Shown here: piece after piece, positions 1 through 10,959 of the stretch
Layout of the letters: every line of letters begins with the position of its first letter
How positions within the stretch are numbered: the first letter of the stretch is position 1
Source of the DNA: Bagarius yarrelli
Lineage: Eukaryota; Chordata; Actinopteri; Siluriformes; Sisoridae
Reading direction: 5' to 3'
Assembly: GCA_005784505.1 (NCBI GenBank)
Contig: VCAZ01000027.1
Location: 1,383,265 to 1,447,264, forward strand
Length of the DNA: 64,000 nucleotides
Notes under the pieces: model-generated
Told to the model about the DNA's origin: nothing
Databases searched by the model: none
The model's input: only the letters and a program-made list of their open reading frames with translations
Program-made: the position numbers and the translations under genes

Positions 1-2760
1 ATCACCCATGCATGTAAAAACACAGCTCATAAAAGCTATACTTAAGTTCTTTTCAATTTTATAAAAATAATTATTGTATTGCCTTATTGTATTGTGTTTA
101 TAAGATCTTTTAATCGGAAATTCTCTTCTCAGCGTCTCCTCTATGCTTTGAATTCTTCCTAATACATTATCTTAAACACCAGTCCTGTTTCTGCTCCTAG
201 CTCTAGCACTGCCTTATACAGCACACTGACATTCTTTAGATTTGTTACACGTCTTCCGGGTGTTTTTGTCTATTCTTGTGTGTCCAAATCTTCTGTAACA
301 AAAGTACTGTATAAACGCCAATGACCCACAAACACCTAATATAATTTCCACTTGCTCTTATGTATGATGTTTGGCTGAGGTTTGATGTGATTTGGGTGCT
401 TGATGCTCTTGTACTCTTGCATATTTGCACAGGTTGTCCTCCACCTGTTGCCATTTTATAGCATCCATGTCATTTTCCACTTTCAGTTAAAGCCACACTA
501 CAAAAATGCAGTTAGTAAAAACATTATTTAAATTATTTGTGGTGTGTCAGCACGGTGGCTTAGTGGTTAGCACTGTTGCTAGTCCTATCTAGTCCTACCT
601 AGTCCTTATATGAGTCAGTAATGCATAGTTTTTCCCCCTATGAACACACGGAAACTGTTGAAAAGATTTTTTGCTCTCTTCCACATCCAGCCAAGTTTTA
701 TTAAAACAAGTTGGATTTTCATGAATTTTGTGGCTGATTCTACAATGATAGTGACTGTAGTTTTAATTTGGTTGCTTATACTTTGTGTGTGTCTGTTTGT
801 GTAAAAATAAATAACATTAAAAAAAAAAATCTTAATGGAGCTCAAAGTAGGAATATCTGATGCTTGTATATCCGGCTTCACTCTTTTACAATATCTTTTA
901 CAATGAAAATAAAACGTATTTAGCAATATGCTTACACACGGTAAATAGTCTTTTTTTTATACTTTATGTAATATTAAAGCCAAATTCCGAGTGTAGTTTA
1001 TCTCCTAACAGCCTTAGCCAATTCAGAAAAAAAAACTAAGCTGCTGGAAAATGATGGGTCCTGGCTGCTCAACAACTAATGTGGGCTTCGTGCAAGAGCA
1101 GAGTAATGACCCCAGTGGTGTGTAGCCTTCTCTGCTGCCTAAACACTATCAAAAGCTGAACTACATTTACAACTTAAGTTCTAATATTTGTTCCGTTACA
1201 TTGTATTGATTTATTCTCAACAGTTTTCTTCTATTTTTTTCATTTCGTAGCGTTTCTCTTGCTGCACTGCTTCCAAAAACGTTCACCACTTCCAGACCAG
1301 TACCACTGACCAGTTACGCTGGATTACGGACTTTAAATCTATTATATTTTATTCAATGTTTTATATTAAGATAAATAAGATGATGTATGTGGCACAGTTG
1401 CAGTTGTAATGTAGAGGTTTGGCGCTTTAATGCGATTTCTTGCTTTGATAATAATGGATTTCATCCTTAATGTATAAAATGTCTCTCTCTGTAATGCCAC
1501 ACCGTGTTATATTGTGTTTTTGTATAGTATTGATGCTTTTCTATAATAATGCAATCAGTTAGAAAAGAGAGATGGACAGCTGACTGAGCTACTTAAATCT
1601 GCATTCTGGTTGTTTGTAGATCCAGACTTACCAACCCAGTTTGCTTACATTGATTAGGCAATTAAAATTTCTTATGATAAAACGTTAGCGCTGAATAAGG
1701 TCTTTGACTGATATCCAGCTAATGGATTATTCTTTCCTGGTTCAATGTCCAATGAAATACTTTGAACTTAAGCAGACTTATGATTATGATATGATAAATA
1801 TGATATGTTGTGTTGTTAGTTGATGATAGTGTGTTAACTGTATCATAAATGTTGGGATGACAGTTGCACAGTCTGTTTCCCAAGTTACATTTTGTTTCCT
1901 GCTTTGTAATGCTAAGAAAAGGTGTGTTCTTAAGTGTAGTTGATGGCCAAATAAAACGGTCATGCACAATTAATGTTTATACGTTGATTTTAATGCACAG
2001 CACTTGCTTTTGTACCCTAAGAGTAAAAAGATGTTGCCATTTTTTTAACGACAAAACTATCTGTTGGTTTGTCACTGCTTTACATTTTGATACCCTGAAT
2101 GTCAAAAACAGCTGTTGTAAAGAAAAAAGAAATTTTGTTCATGTGTAGTAATAAATTGATAGTGAGTTTATAAGAATTGAGGAAAATTAAATGCTTAAAA
2201 GAATGCGCCACCTATCAACACTTGCCACAGACACAACGAGGCAAAACAACTCCCAAATGCATAACAACTTCATCTGTGATGCTGATAATAGCAGTGATGT
2301 GTTTCAGGGAACAGCGATGATCCATGGTCTAATTTATAATAATTAAAATTAAAGACTGCTGGACCCAGAATAAATGCTTTGTTCAGGCCGGTTGGCTGTC
2401 TAATTATCCTGCAGATGGCATGTTGAAACAGAGCTTCTGGACGGAGTGCATCGATGGAAAATGAGAATCCCAGGTGTTGAATTGTTCAGGCATATAACCA
2501 CTGCTTGTTCTAAAAGATTTGGCATTTACCCTATGGGTACAAGTGTTATTTATCTTCTTTTAGCAATCCTAAGAAGTAGATACTGCAATTTTTGTACTGC
2601 CTTATATTTCCCTAATGACTTTAATGACTATGTAATGTAGAACTCTCAACCATTCAATATTAGAACCTCTTAAATGCACATTTTGTCAGCTGGAAAATGA
2701 GATTTGGAAGAAGTGTGGATTAAAATTAAAAGATTACAATTTAAGAACTAATTGATATAT
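1..2760. other. Gene-free AT-rich stretch
   Basis: I see no exon with recognisable protein similarity on either strand. The open frames here are short, lack splice context and match nothing I know. A truncated SINE head lies near 546-600. The rest is AT-rich sequence with homopolymer runs. Confidence 0.5.
546..600 (+). repeat. Truncated tRNA-SINE head (type B)
   Basis: The 'cagcacggtggcttagtggt' head matches the start of the longer SINE at 3040-3305. The copy breaks off after about 45 bases into short 'agtcctatct' repeats. Confidence 0.6.
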
Positions 2761-2761
2761 A

Positions 2762-3025
2762 GGGGCAGTGGTGGCTCAAATGGGGCAGTGGTGGCTCAAA
2801 TTGTTAAGGTGCTGAGTTGCTGATCTGAAGACCAGAAACACCTGGGTTCAAGCCCCACCACCAGCAAGTCAGCCATTGTTGGGTCCCTGAGCAAGACCCT
2901 TAACCCTTCCTGCTCCAGGGGTCCTGTATCATAGCTGACCCTGCACTCTGACCCCCAACTTACTAAGATGGGATATGCAAAAAAAGCATTTTATTGGCTA
3001 TGTACCTTGCACAATGAATTGAATA
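2762..3025 (+). repeat. tRNA-derived SINE (type A)
   Basis: The copy begins with a 'gtggctcaaat' head, has a B-box-like 'gggttcaagcccc', the 'gagcaagacccttaaccctt' middle and the 'ccaacttactaagatgggat' end. The first 20 bases (ggggcagtggtggctcaaat) occur twice in tandem. A sister copy is at 37488-37730, and a tail-only copy at about 46918-46980. Confidence 0.8.
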
Positions 3026-3039
3026 TTATTATTTTATAT

Positions 3040-3305
3040 TGGGGCAGCACAGTGGCTTATTGGTTAGCACTGTTGCCTCACAGCAAGAAGACCCTAGGTT
3101 CGATTCCCATGTTTGGGCCTTTCTGTGTAAAGTTTGCATGTTCTCCCTGTGCTTGTGTGGGTTTACCCTGAGTACTCCAGTTTCCTCGTACAGTCCAAAA
3201 ACATGTATGTTAGGTTAATGTGTGGTGATTCTAATTTGCCGATAGGAGTGAGTGTGAGTGTGTGTATGGCCCTGTGATGGACTGGCGACCTGTCCAGTGT
3301 GTATT
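3040..3305 (+). repeat. tRNA-derived SINE (type B)
   Basis: The tRNA-like head ('ggttagcactgttgcctcac', 'ggttcgattccc') is followed by the central block 'tactccagtttcctcgtaca' and 'gtccaaaaacatgtatgtta', then 'cctgtgatggactggcgacc'. This arrangement is typical of widespread fish SINEs. It sits directly downstream of a type A copy. Confidence 0.8.
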
Positions 3306-3354
3306 TTTGAAGTCAAGCAGAATTATGAATAGGTTATGACAATTATGATATGTT

Positions 3355-3600
3355 GTGGGAATTTTTTCATTCAGCTAGAAAATTATTAGTAAGTTCAGAC
3401 ACTAATGTTGAGCGAGGCTGTTTGGGATGCAGTCGGTGTTCCAGTTCATTCTTAAGGTGTTCAGTAGTGTTAAGGTTCGGGTTTGACACTCAAGTTCTTA
3501 CACTTTAACCCAAACACAGCATGTCTTTAAGGAGCTCAGGGAATTTGTCATGCTAAAACACTTCCAGTAAAAGGAAATCCTAATGCTACACACTTTATGT
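3355..3600 (+). repeat. Tc1-like derived interspersed repeat fragment
   Basis: The text 'gatgcagtcggtgttccagt' and the later 'acttccagtaaaaggaaatc' match the copies at 18570-18965 and 25600-25860. The family looks like the remains of a fish Tc1-type element whose ends read like 'caaaagtattgggacat'. Boundaries are approximate. Confidence 0.55.
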
Positions 3601-3640
3601 ATGTGTAATTTAGACACAGCAAACTATATCACATTGCAGA

Positions 3641-3646
3641 TTTATT
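3641..3646 (-). terminator. Candidate poly(A) signal of the lectin gene
   Basis: TTTATT on the plus strand is AATAAA on the minus strand, about 210 bases beyond the lectin stop codon. It is the first good hexamer I see in a plausible place, but there is no cleavage-site evidence. Confidence 0.4.
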
Positions 3647-3853
3647 TTCTATGATTTTTATTTAAAGGTATACATGATGTTGACAGTGGGTGTATTGCAG
3701 TTGTATTGGAAACCCATTGAAGGTCATCAATATAAAGTGTTTTAAGCTATACTTACTTATAAAAATGATAGACAGAATACCTTAATGAAACAAGTTACAG
3801 CTTTGTGATGCAAAAATATACAGGAGAATATCTAAATTAGCTCTGAATGACCC

Positions 3854-5276
3854 TTATTGGATAGGATAGGAGCAGATGTAGGCTCGCAGGTCCCAGCATG
3901 GCATGTCATTAAACTTCGAGTTGCCTGAAAGGAAACACATTAGAAGCTTAAAAAATAACCCGGCAACAGTGACTGATTTCATTTTGAGAACAATACTTTT
4001 CCCATAATTATAAATAAGATTGGTCAATGTCATGTTAATAGGTGACAATGCTTACTCAATAACTCAACACAGTTTTCCACCCCAGCAGTGTTATTAGGTT
4101 CCCCAGGTAACCAGTCAGCATATTTCCACTGTGCCCCATCAAGCCATATGAAACGCCCAGTCTGAAAAATCATTACAGATAAAAGTTCTTTAAGATTTGA
4201 AAAAAATTACATATTAATAATTACATCGACAAAGAAAAGAAGTATTTTTTTTAACAAAAACATACATTAAGGTATCTCAGGCCTCCAATCCATGTACGTG
4301 TGCGACCCCCATTTTTGTCCATGAGCAGCATCATGTTGTCATGAACAAGTCTGGAGGTCACCGAAGCTAAATGGCCGTTAGGGAAGTGATCCTGGCAGTA
4401 GAACTAATTCGAAACAGAGGCAACATTGAAACATTAATCAGATGATGGTGAATATTTGTACAATTCTGGGCTAAAATTACAATTTTAAATTGTATTCTCA
4501 AATCAGATTTTTTTAAAGACTGTTAGTGATACCTCTGCATCGGAGGCTGTCATAGGTCCCCTAAAGAACTGGTAGCATTTGTTATCAATTATTATGCCTT
4601 TACAAAGCTGCCACTCTGTGAACATAAGACAACTGAGTGCAAGTACACTTTTACGCATTAAATATGGTAAATGCATATATATATTAATTTCCTGACTATT
4701 CTTTACTAATGTCCTCACCTATACGAGTCTCTTTCTTGCCAAGTGGCTTCAACAGACTGTTCTCTTCAGCAGATGCTTCTTCTTCTTCGACTAGATTAGA
4801 TCTTGCTAGTTGCTTATTCACATGAGCATCTTTGTTGAAAGATTCCAGATCCTTCTGCGCCACATGGTCTTGATCGGGTAACTGGTTGCCAGGGAAAAAT
4901 CCTATGTCCTTTTGGATCAATTCCAGGCGCTTAGACGATGCTGCGTCTTGAACCAGGATACTGTTAACTGCTGAACACACAATATTATTGAAGCATATTA
5001 TAATATTTGCACATAAAATGTAAAGTACAATTATGTATATCAATTATAAAAAACAAAACAAAAAAATTTTAATTGCTATATTTAAACCATAGTGTCATTT
5101 TGTGCTTGTTTACTGCACCTAAGTCAATGTTAAGTTAATTTCTCTATGTCTTAAATGTAATTAGAGCAGACATTTATACAAATTATCATCTATGTTTTAC
5201 AACTCATTGTATTTTGATATCCATGGTTTTATTTTGTACCTCCAAGACCCAGAAACAGCCAAAAATATGGTCTCAT
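3854..5276 (-). CDS. Secreted C-type lectin (mannose-type EPN motif), 6 coding exons
   Basis: Coding exons on the minus strand are 5240-5276, 4719-4970, 4533-4615, 4266-4403, 4056-4161 and 3854-3924. All have GT-AG borders and compatible phases, giving 228 aa. Residues 1-12 (MRPYFWLFLGLG) are a signal-peptide core. Residues 13-96 are an acidic, Lys/Glu-rich region with an EEEE run. Residues 98-228 form a long-form C-type lectin domain with six cysteines (101, 110, 127, 201, 215, 223) and the 'WIGG' turn. The Ca2+/sugar site shows EPN (191-193), E199 and N211-D212, so family rules predict mannose-type binding. The usual WND is FND. The 'YICSY' end and acidic pro-region recall bone marrow proteoglycan-like and ladderlectin-like fish proteins; I cannot pick the exact subfamily. 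Likely extracellular and immune related. Confidence 0.9.
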
Positions 5277-5414
5277 TGTGTTATATTTCCTAAAATAAAC
5301 ACACATACACAAGCAATATATCTGGGTGTAATTAATGTTGATTTTACATGTTTTATCTGTAGAATGATATAATTCTGTATAGATTTATATGGAAAGGTTG
5401 TTTAAAGTACTTAC

Positions 5415-5432
5415 CTGAATCTATCTTGTTAA
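5415..5432 (-). other. Probable non-coding first exon of the lectin gene
   Basis: The minus strand has CAG|GTAAGT ending at 5415, a short distance below a TATA box, and an acceptor (TTTATTTTAG) just before the start-codon exon at about 5290. A tiny 5' UTR exon followed by an intron of about 120 bases fits these signals. The transcription start is inferred from TATA spacing only. Confidence 0.5.
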
Positions 5433-5454
5433 TCTATTGGTTTACTCCTTTCTC

Positions 5455-5462
5455 TTTATATA
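5455..5462 (-). promoter_or_regulatory. TATA box of the lectin gene
   Basis: TATATAAA reads on the minus strand about 25-30 bases upstream of the inferred transcription start of the lectin gene. This is a canonical position for a TATA-driven promoter. Confidence 0.55.
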
Positions 5463-6110
5463 GGTCTAGATGGTCAGGTTTTATGAGCTACATTATCTTA
5501 ACAACACTTTTTTTTAAAAACAAGTGTTCAAGATAGGTTTAAAGTTTAACTCACATAAGTACCGCATGTAACTAAAACAATGTATTACTTGTCATTATGT
5601 CTGTAAACCAAAATTTAAATGTATTTTTATTTTTATGAGAAAACATTTTTACAAAGTATTCTGTATTGGATCGGTCCTCTTTATATGTTACCTTGAACTT
5701 AATTATAAATTACATCGTTATTTTCTTAATCTGCAAGTTTGATATGGTTTTATGATTTTTGCTTTATTTTGTACTACAATGCCAATGTACCAACAACCAG
5801 ATGATTTTATTATTTAAATTTATTGTTATATTATTATTATGTGTTATTATACATAGGCTACTTAATATATTATATTATATATTAATTAATTATATTATAT
5901 ATTAATTATATTATATTAAATCTAGAGACTGGAAATCAATCTAAATAAAACTTAAGTAAACTAAACTATAAAATGTTTCGGCGGCATTTATTTATTATTT
6001 GTTAATTTAACCAGTTAAAGTTTTTTTAGTTTGCTTGTGGACAGAAATGAGAAAGATTTTGGTGGCACACACTGATGACATCAGAAGGTTATGATTGGTT
6101 AATTATAATG

Positions 6111-6190
6111 TTGATCAAGGGTTGACAAAGGATCTTGATCCAGGATTAACAAAGGATCTTGATCCAGGATTAACAAAGGATCTTAATCCT
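6111..6190. repeat. Short tandem repeat, about 26-bp unit
   Basis: Three head-to-tail copies of a unit containing 'aaaggatcttgatccaggat' lie here, the last slightly changed (cttaatcc). Each complete unit carries the small palindrome ggatc/gatcc. Confidence 0.7.
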
Positions 6191-6754
6191 ACTCAGCAAA
6201 ATCACGTCTGCTCTGTCTGTGATTAGGTAAATGTCTGCTTACTCGAGATCTTTTTGTTCTATATGTACATTTTGTTCTATATGTTTAATCACTTTTTATG
6301 TTTAAATTTTCTTAGAAATAAATAGATTTTACATTATGATTTTATATTACATATGAAATTGTGTGTTTTTTTTTTTCCTAAAACCTACAAAATTCAACGT
6401 TCATCAAGGAATGAAATTTTATAAAGAGTCAGTGGAAATAAATCGGTTCTTTCACTTATCGTCACTCATTGTTACATGCGACTGCTTATTATTCCTCTTT
6501 CTGTCCTTGACCATTAAGTCAATAAACAGGTGAGTGTTAGAATTGTTTTTCATTTTAACCTAACTTAACATAGACCAAAGACATTTTTTCTCATCAAATT
6601 AAACGTATGCACTTATATTTTACACTAAAACGTTGTTTGTTTATCAGTTATAAATCATATGGGACATGACTGTGAGCTCTGTCACAACCGAATGCAGATG
6701 TTTGAGATGTTGGGTTGTATTTGGACAGACAGAACCTTGATTTACATTTACATT

Positions 6755-6870
6755 TTTGCCAAATAACACAGCGACTTACATTTATCTATTTTTTTTTATC
6801 CAATTGAGGAGATAAGGGTTACTTAGGGGCTCAGCAGTTAGCAATCTAACACCTTAACTACTGAGCTGAT
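6755..6870 (-). repeat. SINE fragment (type C)
   Basis: Degenerate copy in minus orientation: 'agcgacttacatttatcta', a 'gaggagataagggttactta' middle and 'ctaacaccttaactactgag'. It lies inside the long first intron of the jam2 remnant. Confidence 0.55.
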
Positions 6871-7479
6871 TTATTAGCAGTCTTATTCAAACCCATGCTT
6901 CAGAACTGTTTATGGCCCTGTTAATTATTTTATAATTAAATTTATCTTCTAAAAATCTTTTATCTCGATTCACACTTCAAATGTTTTTGTAAAAATATTT
7001 TTGATCAATATTTTGATTTTAACCATCAAATGTCAATTAAGATTAAAAAGAAGAAATTATTATGCAGAGGACATACGACTAAAATGCATTTCTTTGTTAC
7101 GTATAAGATAATGTGTGAAAATCAACTAAGTAAAATTTCCCCTCAGGTCCAACTTACATATAGTGAATGTCTAAAAGAAGTTCCTATCTACAGCTACATA
7201 AAGACAGACCTTATTTGTTTCAATGACCCTGTTGTTCCATTATTTGTTTCCTTTTTTCAATTTACTTTTAGGGTTCACATTTTTTAAGTGTATGGACAGA
7301 CTTTAACCCTGATAAAAAATCTCTACAGAATCAAATAGGAAAATAATGTGTTACTAAAAGGACGATAGTATACACTCACTACAACACTTAGTTTAGTTCA
7401 ACTAGTATTGTAAATTAAGAGTCACCAACTAAGCAAGCCACATGTGACAGCAGCAAAGAAATTAAACTCCATCTGTGAA

Positions 7480-7970
7480 GAAAAAGAAAAAAAAACCTTG
7501 GGAGAAACCAGGTTCAGTCAGGGGGCCAGTTCTCCTGTGGCCAGATGAACTAGCAGGGTGTTTCATGCTGCAGAAAAGATTAGATTGTGTAGATTCTGCT
7601 TCCTGTGGTCTTGTCCGGATGGCCATCTAGAAGACAAGGTCATCACTGGGTCATCACTAAAGTGCTGGTCCATCAGCTAGGCTGGATATGGACTGGATCT
7701 GGTGGCGACGCTGAGCTCGGAGTAAGAAAGACTAAGACTTGTATTAGCGTAGATGCAATTCGATATAACATACTTTTTGTGTTATTGTTCTGGTTAACCT
7801 GATTATTGCAGCCTAACAAACCTTTACCAGATTTAGATAATAAAACCGTGCATGTGTAAACCGGGTTAAAGAGATGGGTGTTTAGTCTAGTTTTAAACTA
7901 ACAGAGAGTATGTCTGCCTCCCGATCCATGTTGGGTTTATTTCTAATGAGTTTACTGATCATTAAATCAT
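7480..7970. repeat. Fish interspersed repeat, unclassified
   Basis: Blocks such as 'ttaaagagatgggtgtttag', 'tctagttttaaactaacaga' and 'tatgtctgcctcccgatcca' are of a kind I know from dispersed fish DNA-transposon-like repeats. It lies in the first intron of the jam2 remnant. I cannot name the family, and the borders are approximate. Confidence 0.45.
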
Positions 7971-8729
7971 GAACAGCTGCTATGTATGTAAATACATTAA
8001 TATGTTAATATGTGGTAGTTACGGTGTGTCTATCTATGTTCTAGTTAAATTTAAAAGACTAGCTAGTAACCAAACTCTAACCAAGTATTTAACAAAAACT
8101 AATTAGCAAAGAAAGGAAAACCTCCTCGCTTCCAAGTTTATGTCTGCACAGTAAAAAAAACAAAATAATAATACATTCCGCTTTTTCCTCGAACATTTCA
8201 ATGCAGCATTTCAGTAACTTTGACTACCAGAAACCCAAAGAAATGTTAATGAGAACATGAGTAAGTGAGCTTGTTTGGATAACAGCAGCAGGGGTTATTT
8301 GTTTTAAGCGCATTAGGCCTCGTAGAGTCCAAGTATTAATGTCACTTTAGTTTGTCTGATGAAAATAGATGATGTTTTCTTCTGTAAGTTCCAGTCCCAC
8401 AGGTAGAATGTAAAAAGAAGAAGTCTACGATGTGTCATATGTTTATTTCGATAGTGAGATTACTGGGGATTTTTTGCACATATGGTTGTTTTGTCTTTTA
8501 ACAACAACTTAATTAAGAAGATTATCCTGGTTTTTCATATTTTTAATTGGCACTGACTGATTATTTTCTTAAGACATGTTCAGAGACAGAGCATCAATAG
8601 ATGGAGCAACAGTGACCCTGCATGGTGTTAATCAGAAGGAACTCTGGGAGCTTTTATTGTAAAGTCACTGCACGCCAAGACAAGATCGGCCTCAGTGAGG
8701 TCACAGTCTCTCTCACTGTTCTCGGGGAG

Positions 8730-10440
8730 CTTATTTTCTTTTTAACTTTATTTTCAGATATTTTGATTAACTAATATAAACAAAATATTTACATCAAATA
8801 GTTTTTAGTTATATTTACATTCAGATTACGTGAGAATAACAGGAAAATAAAATTATTTTTTATTAAAATGTCTTTTCTAGAATCAACACAATTTATGATG
8901 ACTGGTAACAATTTAAGAAATAGTAACTTTTTACAGATTTTTTTTTTATTCTTGATTATTTAACAGAAAATTAAAAGCTTGTCAAAATCAGATACAGGGT
9001 GATACCACTGTAAGACCTGTATAGGTGAAAAAGAATTTATTTGTTGTAGTTGTGTTACTTATATCATATACCAATGTTTTCAACCCTTTTATGCATCCTT
9101 TATCCTATTGGGAAAAATTCATTGGAAAAAAAAAGATCTGTAATTCCATGTCCTTAAGATCTTCTAGTGAGGGATTTTTAGTCATCCCTAAATTTTATCT
9201 GGTGACTATGGGAGCTTGGTCTTAGCGTTGCGACCCCCAGATTGTGGAATACTCTTTTCCAAAACAAAAGCGCTATATAAATAAAATTATCATCATGTTC
9301 TCTTAGGGGAACCAGGGGCCCTAAGCAGCCGCTTAGTTCGCTTATACCTTGGGGCTGGCTCTATTCAAAAAAGCAATTAAAATGAAGGCTACAGAAATTA
9401 ACCCTAGTTGGTTACACAATTGGATTATTTGGAAAACTAGGCCTTTAAAGACCTGTTGCTCTAGTACTTGAAAACCCTTAGCATCAATGTCTTATTGATT
9501 TTGTGATTGCATGTTCTCTACAATCAGAGTCCTTATTGATATAGATAATGGATTGTAATGTATATGTATAGGCACTGGATGAACGTTTATTAGGTAGGTA
9601 TTCCTGGCTTCTCCACCTGCTTTAACACTCCATACACTTGAATGCTCTTTTAAACTGGAACAGTCTGTGGTGCATCGACTCTCACCAGAGATTCCCTAAA
9701 AAGGATCTCGTATTTTTCGGTCAGTCTGCCTCCTAGTGGTACAACTTTTTCATGTTTCATAGTAAACATGTAAACAAGTCAACATGGTTATCTGTTGCAG
9801 TCATAACTATTTATCTGGTCTCTGCTTGGCTTTTTTAATTTTCTATGCAGAAAGTTTTTTTTAATTCTTCTTTGTAGTCTTTTCTGTGAAGACGCTTAGT
9901 CATTTTATACTTTTGCAAAACTGAATTTAAAAAAATAAAATTCACAAGCTTTTGCATAAATGAATTTTTTTAAATAAAAAAAGCACACCAGCGTGTTTAT
10001 TTAACTAATTTTATTCATTAAGCACACATTCCAGCAGATTACAATATACTGAAGTAAAAACAGGATTTTTCAAATGAATGTCCATGTAATTATACAGATG
10101 ATCAAATGTGTTTGTATGATTAACATTACCCGTACAAAGAATTATTTTTAAAAAATAAACAATTGGTAGAAAAATGGAGTTTAGAAAAAAATCTTACTAA
10201 TATTTTTTTTACTAACATTTGTTGTGATTTGTAGGATTAAAAGAAAGAGAGCTGGAGGCAAGATGGTTAAAGGTAAAGACTTTCTTAATGTTCCAGTGAA
10301 GCACAGTTTCCACTTTTCCTGGGTATGTTTATAGATTTGTACTTATAATCAATAATTTACAATGTAAAAACACAAAGTGGAATCAATTAAAACTAGCCAC
10401 TTTTTGGTTATTCACACTTATTGACATGTTTTGACAGTTT
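8730..10440. other. No gene recognised; AT-rich with repeat debris
   Basis: I looked here for the missing C2-set and membrane exons of jam2 and for ATP5PF on the minus strand, and recognised neither. A repeat end with 'agcgctatataaataaaatt' like wording lies near 9220-9295. Confidence 0.4.
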
Positions 10441-10444
10441 TTTA

Positions 10445-10446
<2 letters not shown>

Positions 10447-10490
<44 letters not shown>
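10447..10490. repeat. (TATC)n microsatellite
   Basis: About eleven tandem tatc units. It directly precedes a minus-orientation SINE, so it may be that SINE's tail repeat. Confidence 0.9.
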
Positions 10491-10494
10491 ATCA

Positions 10495-10647
10495 TTTAAC
10501 AGATGCCCTTATCCAGAACGACTTACATTTATCTCATTTATACAAGTGAGCAATTGGTGGTTGAGGGCCTTGCTCAGGGGCCCAGCAGTGATGGCTTGGT
10601 GGAGCTGGGAATCAAACCCATAATCTTTGGATTGGTAGTCCAACACC

Positions 10648-10650
<3 letters not shown>
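10495..10650 (-). repeat. tRNA-derived SINE (type C)
   Basis: In minus orientation the copy carries 'aacgacttacatttatctca', 'ggccttgctcaggggcccag' and a B-box-like 'gggaatcaaaccc'. It is bracketed by the (TATC)n and (TA)n microsatellites. Confidence 0.8.

Positions 10651-10713
<63 letters not shown>
10650..10713. repeat. (TA)n microsatellite
   Basis: About 30 uninterrupted TA units next to the SINE at 10495-10650. Confidence 0.95.
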
Positions 10714-10716
<3 letters not shown>

Positions 10717-10959
10717 AAGGAGAGCCTAGTATGTTGAACAGGATTAGCAGTTGCCGTTAATTAAACATCTTTTAAAAGTTTGTTACTGGGAAGATAAATA
10801 ATCCATCAAGCTGTTTATTATGTTAACTGTGAAATAAACAGTTCAAACCAGGAAGTTCAACCACGATGTGTGAACGTGTGACAGAAATCGGAGTGTATGT
10901 AATAATACCGCAGAAATACAGCAGATCAACGTGCAGCTCAGTAAACGTTTGTTTGTTCC

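Larger units (their letters stand above)
6476..8727 (+). pseudogene. jam2: Decayed junctional adhesion molecule 2 (jam2) gene, signal peptide plus V-set exons
   Basis: Four exon remnants follow JAM gene structure: 6476-6529 (signal peptide), 8207-8260, 8369-8465 and 8574-8727. Exon 1 reads ...LFLFLSLTIKSIN in a frame one base off its ATG and ends AG|gtgagt. Exon 2 begins in matching phase (AG|C) and reads SISVTLTTRNPK before a frame loss. Exon 3 gives DVFFCKFQSHR, then a shift, VECKKKK (the usual EWKKK tryptophan is now Cys), then DVSYVYFDSEITG. Exon 4 gives RASIDGATVTLHGVNQK, a one-base insertion, then SGSFYCKVTARQ and VTVSLTVLG. The splice donors after exons 3 and 4 are gone. I found no C2-set, transmembrane or tail exons. 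In human the JAM2 gene lies on the same side of GABPA in the same orientation. JAM2 normally acts at tight junctions and in myoblast fusion; this copy cannot. Confidence 0.8.

Noticed and set aside
10215..10290. Exon-like piece flanked by AG and gtaaag, considered as a jam2 tail exon
   Set aside because: Its translation (IKRKRAGGKMVK) does not match a JAM cytoplasmic tail, and no membrane exon precedes it.
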